Shown: positions 42,301 through 49,900 of the stretch, piece by piece
Position numbering within the stretch: position 1 is the first letter of the stretch
Layout of the letters: every line of letters starts with the position of its first letter
Assembly: GCF_014905175.1 (NCBI RefSeq)
Contig: NC_057788.1
Span: 20,120,154 to 20,184,153, forward strand
DNA length: 64,000 bases
Source: Aphidius gifuensis
Taxonomy: Eukaryota > Arthropoda > Insecta > Hymenoptera > Braconidae
Reading direction: 5' to 3'
Notes under the pieces: model-generated
Database searches by the model: none
What the model was told of the DNA's origin: nothing
Seen by the model: only the letters and a program-made list of their open reading frames with translations
Made by a program: the position numbers and the translations under genes

Positions 42301-45300
42301 GCAAGAATGCATTATTTATATTTTTAGTTAGAAAATATTATAACTATGAAAATTAAAATTTTATTCAAGATGCCCAAGTGAAAAAAATATATTTATTGGA
42401 AATATGAAATATATTTACTTTATATTTAGAAAAAATTTAGAAAAAATATGAATTAAATTTAAAATATATACAGTTTTGAACATACTAAAATTAAATTTAG
42501 AAAAAATTTAGAAAAATTTAGAAAAGATTTAGAAAAAATATAAACTAAATTTAAAATATATACAGTTTTGAACATACGAAAATTAAATTTTAAAAATTTT
42601 TAAAAAAAAAAAATTAAGAAAAAATTTAGAAAAAGTTTAATTTTAGTATGTCCAAACTTGAACATATTCTAAATTTAATTTATATTTGTTCTAAATCTTT
42701 TCTAAATTTTTTCTAAATTTACTTTTAGTATGTCCAAAACTGTATATCCATTGAATTTAATTTATATTTCCATTAAATATAAATTAAATATATTTTTTCC
42801 ACTTGGGTGATAACACTAATTTTAATTACAATATATATTTTGTTGAGTCAACAAAAAAGTTATAAAATTGACTATAGTAAATATTATTTTTTTCGATAAA
42901 TACAAATCACACGATGAAAAATTTAATAACATAAAATTTTTTTTTATTATATGATTACAAATTTTTTATCCGAATTTTTAAATTTTGATCTGCTTATAAG
43001 TTGTTATTACATAAATAACAATAATCAATAATGATATTAAATTTATAGAATGTTAAGCTTGTTTAACTCCATGAATATATCAATTCTGTGGAAAATAATT
43101 TTTTTTTTCTTTTTTTTATTTTATTTTACTCCAAAGCTACAAATAGTCATATTGTATATTATAAATCACAAGATTTATAAAGCTATTTAAATAAAAGACA
43201 AAAAAACTTTTTTTGACTTTATTTTTCATGGTAGATATAAAATTATAAATATACTGCAAGAATTTTTAAATTTTATTATGCGTGGTTTATGAAATGTAAA
43301 ATAAGATATAAGTAAAAAAAAAAAAGAAATAAAGTAAAAAAATAATATGTAAAAGCTTGTTATTAGTGTATAAGTATGTAAAAAATGACGTGTATGTAAA
43401 TTCAGAGGATATTATTGGTTAAATGCAGTTGGATTTTCACAGAGACATCATCTGCATCCAAGTGATCGCCAGAGGGTGAGAGAAATACAATTTGAGACTG
43501 GAGATTATTCTATAGCACTGTGTATACTTTCACACGAGTTTCCGACACGGTTTCTTGAATGACGTGATGAAGCTTTTTATATATGTATATATGTATTTAA
43601 ATATATATATAATTATTATGTATGTATTACAACTGCAAAGCACTTAACAATTTTAACACACATTTACACCTTTATCCGACATGTATTATTGTCTATACAT
43701 TAATATACGTGAATGTGCTTTGTATCGATAAAAATTTTTGATATTATAAAAACTGATTTTGTAAAAAAAAAAGCATTTAAATTGAGATTATACATTTTAT
43801 TTTTTATTTTTATGTTTTATTAAACGAGAAATTGTATTGGTCTGACTAATTTTGATTTTTATCACTTGAGTGAGGGAATAGAATTTTTAATATTAACAAA
43901 ATCAATTGTGTACAAAAAAATGGTAATACAGAAATGATATATTCGTATTAAATTTATAAATTGTATGCATATATCATCAATATATGTTTAATAAAAATTT
44001 TAAATATCTACTTTGTGATAAATATCGAATTTCTAGTCTCATTGAGATATTAAAGTCAAAGAACAAATGAAAATTTTCCATTTAATCAATCATTTATCCA
44101 TACTAGTAAATTACGTATTTTATTTTTTAAAGAATTGTTAATTTATACTGAATAAATTTTTGCTCGTTTAATTTTTTAATTTAAGCCAATCAATAAATTG
44201 AGAAAACTTAGACCGAAAATAAAAATTTCAATTAGTTTAAATTAATACATGATAATTAAATAAAATTATTTAAAAAATCGTTTACACTGAAAGAAATAAA
44301 TTCAAAATATTGACCAAATTGATTTTGTAAAGATTTTTTTTTAATTTTATCGTAATAGCTTCAATGTTATTCAAATTAAATTAACATTCCAAATTGTTTT
44401 TGAAACTGCGAAATAACCAAATTAAACCAATCATTTTGTTTTTTTTTTTTTTTCTATATCTAAAAACGAATTCGAAATTATTTTAAATTTTTATGTCGTT
44501 GATAAATACTTTAAATAATGGGGGAATAAAAAATATAATAGTTTTACTTTTATATATGTTTGTTTATATACATTAACATAGGTGAGGGTAAATAGTATAA
44601 CCTGTATAACCGTATTCAACATTTGGGATATAGATAACATTGGATCTGCAACACCACAAATGTTCACTGCTGCAATGACTGCTGCACAATCATACTATGA
44701 ACTTTTTCCTCTTTTTAAATTATTTTTAAACATTCAAAGGCCAAGGAGAAATCTCATGTAAATATTTTATCTTAAAAAAAAAGCAAAAATTAAATGAAAA
44801 AAGTAAATGGAAGAAATAATATTTTTTTTTTTCTTTTCTCCTTTCTTGTATTTACTGATGATGATGAGTGAGTCGATTAAATATGAAAGATGAAAAAAAA
44901 AAAAAGAAAAGAAATGATATAGATAAGTGAAAAATGAAAATGAATAATTAAAAAATTCAATTTTCAATCTACTGCGATACTAACAATTAGAACGAGAAAG
45001 TGGATATTATAATATTGAAAAGAAATGAAAAGCTTGCAGATGTGTTCTATATATTCATTCTATCTTTGTTTTTATCATTATTTTTTATTTTCACTTCCAT
45101 TTAGTTCTCTCTGTTTCCAGCGTACACAAGAAAAATGAGGAGTAAAAAAAAAAAAAAATAGGAAATAAAAGTAAAAAAAAAAATTCCAAACAAAAAATTA
45201 AAAGAGAATGAAACAAAAAAAAGAAAATACAAAAAACATTAAAGTAGCAAGCCTAAAAACTACAATAGAGTCGTGATGAAAAATTGAGCAATCCTCAGCA

Positions 45301-46971
45301 TGTAAAAATAAAAAAAATAATAATATTTTATTATTATTTTTACATGTTTATATAAAGTATATATTATTTTTTTTTTTCTCAACAAAAATTAATAACAATT
45401 TATTAATGTTGTTTAAATTTTTTATGCTAAAATTAAAAAAAACTAAAGAAATAATCAAAATGTATTACCTCATCATATATAAAGTTGTCAATTTCTTCAA
45501 GTGGTCTGCCATAGAGATCGGACGGAAATGGCTCAAACTTATTTGGAAGTATAGCACCATCTTCAACAGAAGTTTTTCTTCTCGGCTGAAAACCGTATTC
45601 TCTAACAAGTTGTACAGTTCTATTCTCAAGTCTATCAAGACTTTCTCTAGTAAATGGCTTAACACTCGCTTGTTTACGATAACTACCACTATTTTTACCA
45701 AATCCACTTGTATTTTTTTTAACAATATCACCAGTATCACCATCACCATAATATCCACTTATTCTACACTCATTATTATCATGTCCACTAGCACAACTAA
45801 TATTACCAAAACTTTGTGATTCTGGTAATTCATTATTGTTATTATTATTTTCATTATTTGATGATAATAATAAAGAATGTGGTTGTAAACCAGCATAATT
45901 ATCAACTTGTATTTCAGCTGATGCTGAATCACCACCAGTACCTGAATCAGCTGATGTACCAGCAGTACCAACTAATGGTGGACGAAGTCTCATACTGTCT
46001 TGTGTACGGAATCTTTTTCTTCTTTCAATTGTTAATTCAACATCATACTCATCCTCATCATCATCCTCATTATCATTGTCATCGCCACCACGATCATTAT
46101 CATCGTCATCATCACCATGATTAGATTTATTTCTCTCATCAATATTATCATTATTATCACGTAAAACATTAAAATCTTGATGATATTCTTCTTTATTTTG
46201 TGAGTTTTCTTCATCACCATGATCTTGTGATTTTTTTGGACTACATTTTGCAAATGTAGATGCTAAACCACCACCAGATAATGATGGTTTATCCATATTA
46301 CTTTTATTAAAAATATCACTAGCATCAATATCAATTGATATTTCAGCAACAGAATCATCATTTAATTGTCGTATTGTTATTTCTGAACTATCTTCTTGTT
46401 CAAATATTTCATAACCAGCTGGTGATAACCTTGATGAATCATCGGAATGTTTTGTTGATGATTCATCATCCATTTTAGTACGATTGTCTTTGCTACGATT
46501 GTTCTCATCCAATTGTCGTACATTGGACAAATGTAATTCATGAAATTTATCACGCCTACGTTTGTCACGTGAAGAATTTCTACCATGTTTTGATGATTTA
46601 TTATGACGTTGATTATTTGTTGTTGTTGATAATGAATATGTTAAAGACGATGATGGAGTTGATAATTCAGTTGGTGATGATGATACTGTTGTTGTTGATG
46701 ATGACGATGACGATGGATAATAAATTATAGTATCACTTGTTAAATTAGTACGTTGATTATTTGTTGTTGTTGTTGATGATGTACTAGGTTGACCACTTGG
46801 TCCATAAATACCTTCCTTTGATAAATTATCAAGCTCTTCACGACTTAAATTTTTAACAAATAAACCAACAACTTTTGGACGATTTACAAAACCATTTTCA
46901 TCATCTGAACTACTACTCGAGGGACTTGGTGGTACATTTGACCCCTCACCCTCGTCACGACGGGATGTCAT
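1201..46971 (-). CDS. DSC1/BSC1-type voltage-gated cation channel (NaCP60E), whole gene
   Basis: This gene encodes a plasma-membrane, four-domain voltage-gated cation channel of the insect DSC1/BSC1 class. Coding exons in transcript order are 46971-45469, 26729-26521, 22564-22344, 17038-16858, 15532-15455, 11526-11385, 11213-11079, 11008-10794, 10452-9986, 9915-9827, 9483-8096, 7997-7682, 5849-5733, 5616-5458, 5338-5042, 4899-4745, 4639-4153, 4063-3744, 3280-2921, 2841-2470 and 1588-1201. All junctions are GT-AG and phases match, giving 7,599 nt and 2,532 residues. Filter residues are D770, E1264, E1779 and A2073. DEEA marks the DSC1/BSC1 class; para sodium channels have DEKA. Each domain has six membrane segments and an Arg/Lys-repeat S4. 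The III-IV linker has an MFL inactivation-gate motif (1847-1849), where para has MFM. Characterised members of the class conduct Ca2+ and act in neurons. Introns were placed by eye, so single boundaries could shift slightly. Confidence 0.95.
1589..2469 (-). other. last intron (intron 20)
   Basis: 881 bases of AT-rich sequence between the two last coding exons. Nothing recognisable beyond homopolymer runs. Confidence 0.6.
2470..2841 (-). CDS. NaCP60E exon 20: C-terminal tail
   Basis: 123 codons of disordered cytoplasmic tail: MKKERERIAQEVDSQTQTS, a glycine-rich stretch, and serine-rich RASSRKSSRASDASDFSEF. The DNA is much more GC-rich than its surroundings. Donor GTATGT. Confidence 0.88.
2921..3280 (-). 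CDS. NaCP60E exon 19: C-terminal EF-like and IQ region
   Basis: Begins YDPHATQFIRFSQLSDFI, the EF-hand-like start of the cytoplasmic tail, followed by GNRIHCLDILHALVKHVLG and the IQ-like helix AARLIQRTFRDYIA, where calmodulin binds in related channels. The donor GTTAGT lies inside the alanine codon. Confidence 0.93.
3744..4063 (-). CDS. NaCP60E exon 18: domain IV pore and IVS6
   Basis: Pore reads QLLFRLMTSAGWNDVL, giving filter residue A2073. The long turret has CDPTPNSRQLNGDCGSP. IVS6 runs through ISYMIVINMYIAIILENFNQ. Donor GTAAGA, ending two bases into the lysine of RWSK. Confidence 0.96.
4153..4639 (-). CDS. NaCP60E exon 17: IVS1-S5
   Basis: 162 codons. IVS1 (AIFVLIFLNMLTMGIEHY), IVS2 (FFTTVFGLEAIVKMVGLRYH), IVS3 (NLFDFLLVLASILGILM), S4 (SPTLLRVVRVFRIGRILRL) and IVS5 (LPALFNIGALLALITFIYAI). 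Donor GTAAAT, phase 0. Confidence 0.96.
4662..4699. repeat. (ATT)n microsatellite
   Basis: About 12 uninterrupted ATT units inside intron 16 of the channel gene. Other short AAT/ATT runs occur near 226-252 and 20741-20760. Confidence 0.85.
4745..4899 (-). CDS. NaCP60E exon 16: III-IV linker, inactivation gate
   Basis: Reads YEGGVLEMFLTESQKHYY, then AMKKLGRKKPQKVIKRP. MFL (1847-1849) occupies the place of the IFM/MFM fast-inactivation particle. Donor GTAAAT after SR plus two bases. Confidence 0.95.
5042..5338 (-). CDS. NaCP60E exon 15: domain III pore and IIIS6
   Basis: Pore helix reads FQVATFEGWMEVMQDAVDAR; E1779 replaces the lysine that gives para its sodium selectivity. This is the diagnostic difference for the DSC1/BSC1 class. 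IIIS6 ends FFTLNLFIGVIIDNFN, followed by MLKKK. Donor GTAAAA, phase 0. Confidence 0.97.
5458..5616 (-). CDS. NaCP60E exon 14: IIIS5
   Basis: 53 codons: IVVNALMYAIPSIFNVLLVC, then FSIMGVQFFGGKFFKC and the start of the pore loop. Donor GTAAGT, phase 0. Confidence 0.95.
5733..5849 (-). CDS. NaCP60E exon 13: IIIS4
   Basis: 39 codons carrying LKVLRSLRTLRALRPLRAIS, the domain III voltage sensor with arginines every third residue, then RWQGMR. Acceptor CAACAG, donor GTAATT, phase 0 on both sides. Confidence 0.95.
5850..7681 (-). other. intron 12, AT-rich
   Basis: 1.8 kb between IIIS3 and IIIS4. Related channels carry mutually exclusive exons around this position, so it was searched for a second copy of the S3-S4 exon; none was found. 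It has only AT-rich simple sequence and short chance frames. Confidence 0.6.
7682..7997 (-). CDS. NaCP60E exon 12: IIIS1-S3
   Basis: Starts in the Cys-rich linker end (RCDCINLC), then LGRKWINLRTTVLGVVDTPV leads into IIIS1, IIIS2 (VFCLLFAIEMILKWLALGF) and IIIS3 (VLDFVIVF). Donor GTGAGT, phase 0. Confidence 0.95.
8096..9483 (-). CDS. NaCP60E exon 11: whole of domain II and II-III linker
   Basis: 462 codons, the largest internal exon. It begins VVRDPLFELTITLCIVLNTG (IIS1) and contains S4 (SVLRGLRLLRVLKLAQSW), pore CGEWIEPLWDC with filter residue E1264, and IIS6 ending NLFLALLLNSF. The linker has a basic block (RSIVRKKRFKK) and then a long Asp/Asn/Lys low-complexity stretch before RPWHALVSYVDELTVGG. 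Donor GTATAC after CYQ plus two bases. Confidence 0.96.
9484..9826 (-). other. intron 10 with a two-stem hairpin
   Basis: This 343-base intron contains complementary segments AACTGAGCGAAT (9672-9683) against 9760-9771, and AGAGGATAAAATTAT (9703-9717) against 9737-9751, flanked by GT/TG dinucleotide runs. The fold lies 56 bases from the exon 10 donor. It could be a small foldback element or an RNA structure affecting splicing or editing; sequence alone does not decide. Confidence 0.6.
9827..9915 (-). CDS. NaCP60E exon 10: entry to domain II
   Basis: Reads DDLPDRNCDKCIQCC followed by VDYEGWLRFQNCLYK, the cysteine-rich CCVDYEGW signature that precedes IIS1 in DSC1/BSC1 channels. Donor GTAAAG, phase 0. 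Confidence 0.93.
9986..10452 (-). CDS. NaCP60E exon 9: I-II linker, proline/serine and acidic part
   Basis: 155 codons of predicted disordered cytoplasmic linker. It starts SVTPSPSPSPRHS, has proline-rich and histidine/acidic stretches, and ends in the conserved PEYLSHIVVL just before domain II. Acceptor AATAG, donor GTATGG, phase 1 at the end. The SP repeats and RRE/RES sites could be phosphorylated (inference). Confidence 0.88.
10453..10793 (-). other. intron 8, AT-rich
   Basis: 341 bases between the two I-II linker exons. Nothing is recognised in it. Confidence 0.55.
10794..11008 (-). CDS. NaCP60E exon 8: basic I-II linker
   Basis: 215 bases of cytoplasmic I-II linker, rich in Lys and Arg, with SSYTRKRTRRRKRGRS near the middle. 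The donor GTTCAT is non-consensus; it was chosen because the frame stops a few codons later and AG plus the next exon gives RSRSVTPSPS without a break. Confidence 0.8.
11079..11213 (-). CDS. NaCP60E exon 7: IS6
   Basis: 45 codons: VLSACGPISVTFF, then IS6 with FFGSFYLINLMLAVVALSYE, then an acidic start of the I-II linker. Phase 0 on both sides, donor GTAAAT. Confidence 0.95.
11385..11526 (-). CDS. NaCP60E exon 6: domain I pore
   Basis: Contains GPNPNHGYTNFDNF and the pore helix TTFQLITLDYWEDVYNK. The filter residue is D770 in TLDYW. Donor GTTAGT, phase 0. Confidence 0.95.
11527..15454 (-). other. intron 5, AT-rich, with one dispersed-repeat copy
   Basis: 3.9 kb with no supported coding sequence. 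At about 14919-15070 there is a copy of a dispersed family that starts CTGAGAGAAA and carries ATTAACAAAATTGATT; other copies lie in intron 1 near 35.6, 37.9, 43.9 and 44.3 kb. Confidence 0.5.
15455..15532 (-). CDS. NaCP60E exon 5: domain I extracellular loop
   Basis: A 78-base exon reading EWTWNSSNWAFDEDENPIIC followed by GNVTGA. The CGN(S/V)TGA motif is the conserved domain I S5-P loop. Phase 2 on both sides. The donor GTTTGA is weak, but the junction reads smoothly into RHC of exon 6. Confidence 0.88.
15533..16857 (-). other. intron 4
   Basis: 1.3 kb of AT-rich sequence with long T runs. Short open frames here are simple sequence. Nothing else is recognised. Confidence 0.55.
16858..17038 (-). 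CDS. NaCP60E exon 4: IS4-S5 linker and IS5
   Basis: Encodes LKTIINALLHSFKQLAEV, then IS5 and the start of the extracellular loop (GELRNKCVRHQEP). The first two bases complete the glycine begun in exon 3. Donor GTAAGT after WR plus two bases. Confidence 0.95.
19671..19736. repeat. GAGACGAG-rich relic, possibly of the hAT family
   Basis: A short GC-rich patch of GAGACGAG/CTCGTCTC units containing the palindrome GAGACGTCTC. The same word family forms the subterminal arrays of the hAT-like elements at 38.5 and 54.0 kb, so this may be a remnant; no terminal repeat or target duplication is visible. Confidence 0.4.
21303..21358. repeat. (TAAA)n microsatellite
   Basis: About 14 units of TAAA with one interruption (TACA). 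Located in intron 3 of the channel gene. Confidence 0.9.
22344..22564 (-). CDS. NaCP60E exon 3: IS2-IS4
   Basis: Encodes FLAIYTAEMVIKSIAKGF (IS2), NPWNWLDFVV (IS3) and the voltage sensor AGLRTFRVLRALKTVSIMPG (IS4). The motif order is that of every insect sodium-channel-like protein. Acceptor TTACAG, donor GTAAGT, ending one base into the glycine codon. Confidence 0.96.
22565..26520 (-). other. intron 2
   Basis: 4.0 kb between IS1 and IS2. Contains the TTAA-flanked element at 23371-23939. A less AT-rich patch at about 26110-26255 has an open minus-strand frame but does not fit the channel at this position. Confidence 0.55.
23371..23939. mobile_element. TTAA-flanked non-autonomous DNA element (MITE)
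   Basis: Both ends carry the inverted repeat GGCAGTATGT, and both are flanked directly by TTAA (23367-23370 and 23940-23943). TTAA target sites with short inverted ends are typical of piggyBac-like or Kolobok-like elements. The 569 bp have no transposase frame. A partial, reverse-oriented copy of the right part lies at 60514-60757, which shows the sequence is dispersed. Confidence 0.82.
26521..26729 (-). CDS. NaCP60E exon 2: pre-domain I and IS1
   Basis: Begins TFCVVSKRFRKNYIHRF, runs through the conserved SPWNKVRR stretch and IS1 (about residues 545-563) and ends in the S1-S2 loop at EEA plus two bases. Donor GTATGT, acceptor TTTCAG. It joins exon 1 in phase 0 and exon 3 in phase 2. Confidence 0.95.
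26926..27033. mobile_element. 108-bp MITE with CCCAGGTAGAAA ends
   Basis: Terminal inverted repeat CCCAGGTAGAAA at 26926 and its complement ending at 27033. The inside is built of AGTCAA/TTGACT words that fold back on themselves. The flanking dinucleotide is TT on both sides. No coding capacity. Confidence 0.75.
28253..28321 (-). CDS. candidate alternative first exon of NaCP60E
   Basis: 23 codons starting MACADKFNSTRERSF and ending SDYYLDP directly before a consensus GTGAGT donor, in phase 0. That is the phase exon 2 needs, so splicing gives YYLDP joined to TFCVVSKRF. An in-frame TAA lies 27 bases before the ATG. The patch is clearly less AT-rich than the surrounding intron and lies 1.5 kb upstream of exon 2. 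Used this way it would replace the 501-residue N-terminus with a 23-residue one. No promoter was recognised. It does not work as an internal exon with the nearest acceptor, because the phase is wrong. Confidence 0.5.
31566..32085 (-). pseudogene. MULE-type transposase relic
   Basis: One frame (about 32085-31762) reads CLFHLRKSVYRHIQHEGLQ, then DAGRLLVALSFVLLTDI and DIYQYFGNTYVTG with KGRGRPRDVPPRF. This is the layout of the C-terminal part of MULE-family transposases in insect genomes. The frame then stops, and a second frame (31793-31566) continues with a C-terminal-like stretch (IRNTIRDIVSKYQDYV), so a frameshift separates them. The N-terminal DDE part and the usual NN(S/A)xExWH motif are missing. 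This is a truncated, frameshifted copy inside channel intron 1. Confidence 0.7.
32485..32778 (-). CDS. unassigned 98-codon open frame with splice donor (possible nested gene)
   Basis: Starts MEHSLIIVNKKQGNEDNEK and ends TLDDFAIPN immediately before a perfect GTGAGT donor, in phase 0. An in-frame TAA lies nine bases before the ATG. The middle is basic and aromatic (IRKRFRNAYRKSKPYILSG, then DYYWLYIEQLE), unlike the simple-sequence frames around it. No family is recognised. The MULE relic downstream begins in another phase, so the two do not join directly. It could be the first exon of a gene nested in intron 1, or a fragment of one. Confidence 0.4.
37860..38290. repeat. intron 1 duplicated segment, copy A
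   Basis: About 430 bp that match 43808-44252 in the same orientation at most positions, including ATTGGTCTGACTAATTTTGA and GATAAATATCGAATTT. The ACTGAGAGAAA motif inside links it to shorter dispersed copies. It is non-coding. Confidence 0.8.
38518..39658. mobile_element. hAT-like non-autonomous element, copy 1
   Basis: Ends carry the inverted repeat (TAG)GGCTTCATGCGGTAC; the left end has three extra bases. The 8-bp direct repeat GTTATAAT flanks it at 38510-38517 and 39659-39666, the target size typical of hAT elements. Both ends have arrays of GAGACC/GGTCTC words and the palindrome GTCTCGCGAGAC. The interior matches the copy at 54015-55026 but has about 180 extra bases near 39200-39400. No transposase frame was recognised, so it would need a transposase supplied from elsewhere. 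Confidence 0.85.
42373..42807. mobile_element. foldback MITE with CCCAAGTG ends
   Basis: CCCAAGTGAAAAAAATATAT at the left end matches the complement of the right end (TATTTTTTCCACTTGGG). The inside consists of repeated TTTAGAAAAAA units and an ACAGTTTTGAACATAC motif that occur in opposite orientation in the two halves, so the whole 435 bp can fold on itself. It is flanked by TG on both sides. Confidence 0.75.
43808..44252. repeat. intron 1 duplicated segment, copy B
   Basis: Second copy of the segment at 37860-38290, about 6 kb away, in the same orientation and with scattered substitutions. It is followed at 44285-44420 by a piece resembling intron 5 sequence at 14919-15070. Confidence 0.8.
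44580..44760. other. ambiguous open patch in intron 1
   Basis: A less AT-rich 180-bp patch open on both strands. The plus strand reads IWDIDNIGSATPQMFTAAM to a TAA at about 44760. The minus strand reads CAAVIAAVNICGVADPML, then SISQMLNTVIQ before a GTTATA. Neither product is recognised and neither strand can be preferred. Confidence 0.3.
45469..46971 (-). CDS. NaCP60E exon 1: long N-terminus
   Basis: 501 codons, ending in phase 0 at a GTAATA donor. The ATG is preceded in frame by two TAA codons just upstream, which supports this start. Residues 1-438 are low complexity: serine, asparagine and acidic runs, including a long Asp/Glu stretch, with no recognisable domain. The last 63 residues (nt 45469-45657) carry the family N-terminal block: PFTRESLDRLE, then RPLEEIDNFIYDE, which aligns with the para segment before domain I. 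The long extension is unusual for the family. Confidence 0.85.
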
Positions 46972-49900
46972 TGATTATTATTTATTTTGAATATTTTCAT
47001 AATTTTTAATTCAGTTTTTATAATAATTTTTATTGATGATTTTTTCATTAATTTATTTATCATTGTTATTGTTGATGCATCCATTGACAAATTATAATCA
47101 TTTGATTTAATTTTTATTCTCGTCAATAATAGCTGTTGACGAGATGATTTAATTTTTTTTTTATCATCAATATTTTTAATCATTTCGCATTACTATAAAT
47201 ATTTATTATCCATCATATAAAATTGTAATTTCATTTTTTTTCAATTTTAATTATTAACACTTTTAGGTAATTTATTGTTTGAAATTTTAATTTAGAATAT
47301 TCACCAACATCGTTATTATTAATTAATTTTTTTTTTTTTTTATATATATATAACAAATTTTTATTTAATTTTTTTTCTCTTTTTAATTAATGATTGTTTA
47401 AGATTAATGATTATATTGAAGATTGATACAAGTGTATATATAATTGTGATTTTACCAAATAGTTTGTGCTAGCTAGTCACAGTCATCGGATGAGCATATT
47501 AAAATGTTTTCCAATTTATTTTTTTCATTTCTTCTTCTTCTGATTTTATTATATTTCTATTTTCATTTATATATTAATTAATATTTTTATTTCTTTTTAT
47601 TTTTCGTCGACTGTTATTATATTTAAATTTAATATCTTAGTTAATTTATTTGATAATTTTGAGATGAGAGAAGGACTAATAGAACTGTAGAAATAAAACA
47701 TCCGGAAAAAAAAAAAATGAAAATTGAAAAGATAAAAAAAAAAAAAGTAATACTAAAGGAAATAAAGGTAGAAAAAAAATTCTATGAGGAAGAAGGAAGG
47801 AAGTTGTTAAAGTGCGGATAAAATAACAAAGATCACTGACGAAAATATGTGTCATTAGGGGATGAAGATGAGTTGATGGATTCCATAAAGCATACTGAGA
47901 CACCCTGACCCTGTCAACAAGCGATTCAATGTGTATATTCATGTAACCCTTATTCAGTCTATACATATATCTACTTTTTTTTTTTTTTTTTTTCGCTAAC
48001 CCCGTCCTGATACACACACTCACACATACGAACACACATAAATAAAAGTCATACACATTAACTATTTATTTATCTCTTGTTAGACACAAGATAAAATGAT
48101 CACTAAATTTTTGTCTGACTAAATATTTACTTGTATCCCTTAAAACCAACAAGTTTATCAAAAAAAAAATAATTAAAATAAAAAATAAAATACATAAATT
48201 GTTTATAAAGTTATTTATATATATTATTTTTTTAAAAATAAATAAAATTATATTTAATTATATTTTTTTGATAAATGATAATTTTTTAAATTCACTATGT
48301 AACCCCGTGACCTTTCGCACTTTTCACACAGCATCGACCTGTAAACGCTATACACTACGAATATTTTGCGCAAACCAAGTTTTGTTTGTTCACGATATAT
48401 CGAATAAAATACAAACACCCTGATATATGATATTACTTTTTTTTTTTTTTAATAAATAATAATAATAATAATAAAGTATTGTGTATTTATATAATGTTTG
48501 TTTTATTTAAATTCTATTTAGTATTTTTATTTTTTATTCTAATAAAATTGAATAGATATTGTGTTTTTATTCTTTAAAAAAAATTTTATTATTATTTTTA
48601 TTATTGTTAATTCTTTCAGTTTTTATTGTTATTTTTTTATCAGTTAATTTACAGTTACACTTGTATTTTTTAATGAATTTTAAATGTAAATTTTAATATT
48701 ATTATTATTTATTGTTTTGAACAAATTTATCTATGATAATAGTTTAATGATAGAGTAATTACTATCATGTAATATTATTTTGAATAAATGATATAATTAT
48801 TTTGAAATGATATATATTAGTGAATGTTTCACTGGAGAGGGGGAATTGGGTAGAAAAAAAATCACGGGCCTCCCTTTCGAGAGTTGTGGCGGCACTGTCT
48901 GATGACAACGACAAAACTATTATGTATTAGAGCGCGCGCGCGTCTATTGAACGAAATCCAGGTGGGGTTGAAAAACGAACACCAGAGTCATACATCACCT
49001 AGTAACCTAGCTACCTACCTGGTGCACAAAATAAACCCCTGTGACCGACCAACCAACCGAGTGAAAAGCAATTGAGGCAAACCAATTTCATACTTTTTTT
49101 TGTTTTTTTTTTTTATATAAAAACCTCTGGGATTTGAAAAAAAGATTTTTACCCCTCGAGAATTAGTCACAGTCTACGGGAAAACACCAATTTACCTATT
49201 ATAAATTTTATAAAAATAAAATAAATATTACAACATCAAGATAAATTTTTTGTTAACGATTTTAACAATTTCTTTTATTTTCATTTTTTATTTTTGATAT
49301 TATAATAATAATAACAAGGACAAGTAAAATAATATTTTGTCAATTTTGTAAACAATATTTTCATTGATGGATTTTGTTTTATTGTTAAACATAAGTGTAA
49401 GACATTACAAGATCAGTTGATTATATGTCAAATAATTGATGATTGGTTTGAGAAACAAAATGAAGAGTTGAGCTAGTAGATAACTGAAATGTAATGAAGT
49501 ATTTTAGCTTTTTGAATTTATCTATGAATTCATCTAAATGGAAAATTAGTTATGAGTATTAATAATATGTTGACATAATTTTTATAAAATTTCAACAAAA
49601 TTAACAGCTGTATAAATTATTGACACACTGTTCATTGCCAATAATTATCTGAATAATTTATTGATCTGAAATTGATCATAAAATTTGAGTATACCCAATG
49701 GACGATGAAATATATTACAAATGAATTGAAGCTTGTCGGAATACACAATTTCAATTCAACATTGTTTTTTTTTTTCGTTTTTTTTTATAAATGAGTCATT
49801 TTCCTGTATCGAATTTTCATTTTTTTCATACATCAAAGTACTGATAATAACAAAGAATGATATTTTTTTTTTTTATCATTGTAGAATGTTTTATAAATTT

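Larger units (their letters stand above)
26730..45468 (-). other. giant intron 1 of the channel gene
   Basis: 18.7 kb between exon 1 and exon 2. It contains a candidate alternative first exon (28253-28321), MITEs at 26926-27033 and 42373-42807, a MULE relic near 31.6-32.1 kb, a 98-codon open frame (32485-32778), a hAT element (38518-39658), a duplicated 0.43 kb segment (37.9 and 43.8 kb) and an ambiguous open patch near 44.6 kb. The rest is AT-rich with no supported features. Confidence 0.8.

Noticed and set aside
45406..46124. Plus-strand and other minus-strand frames over exon 1
   Set aside because: Shadows of the low-complexity coding sequence of channel exon 1.
47676..48056. 126-codon minus-strand frame upstream of the channel
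   Set aside because: Mostly poly-Phe, poly-Lys and Leu from simple sequence; no domain.
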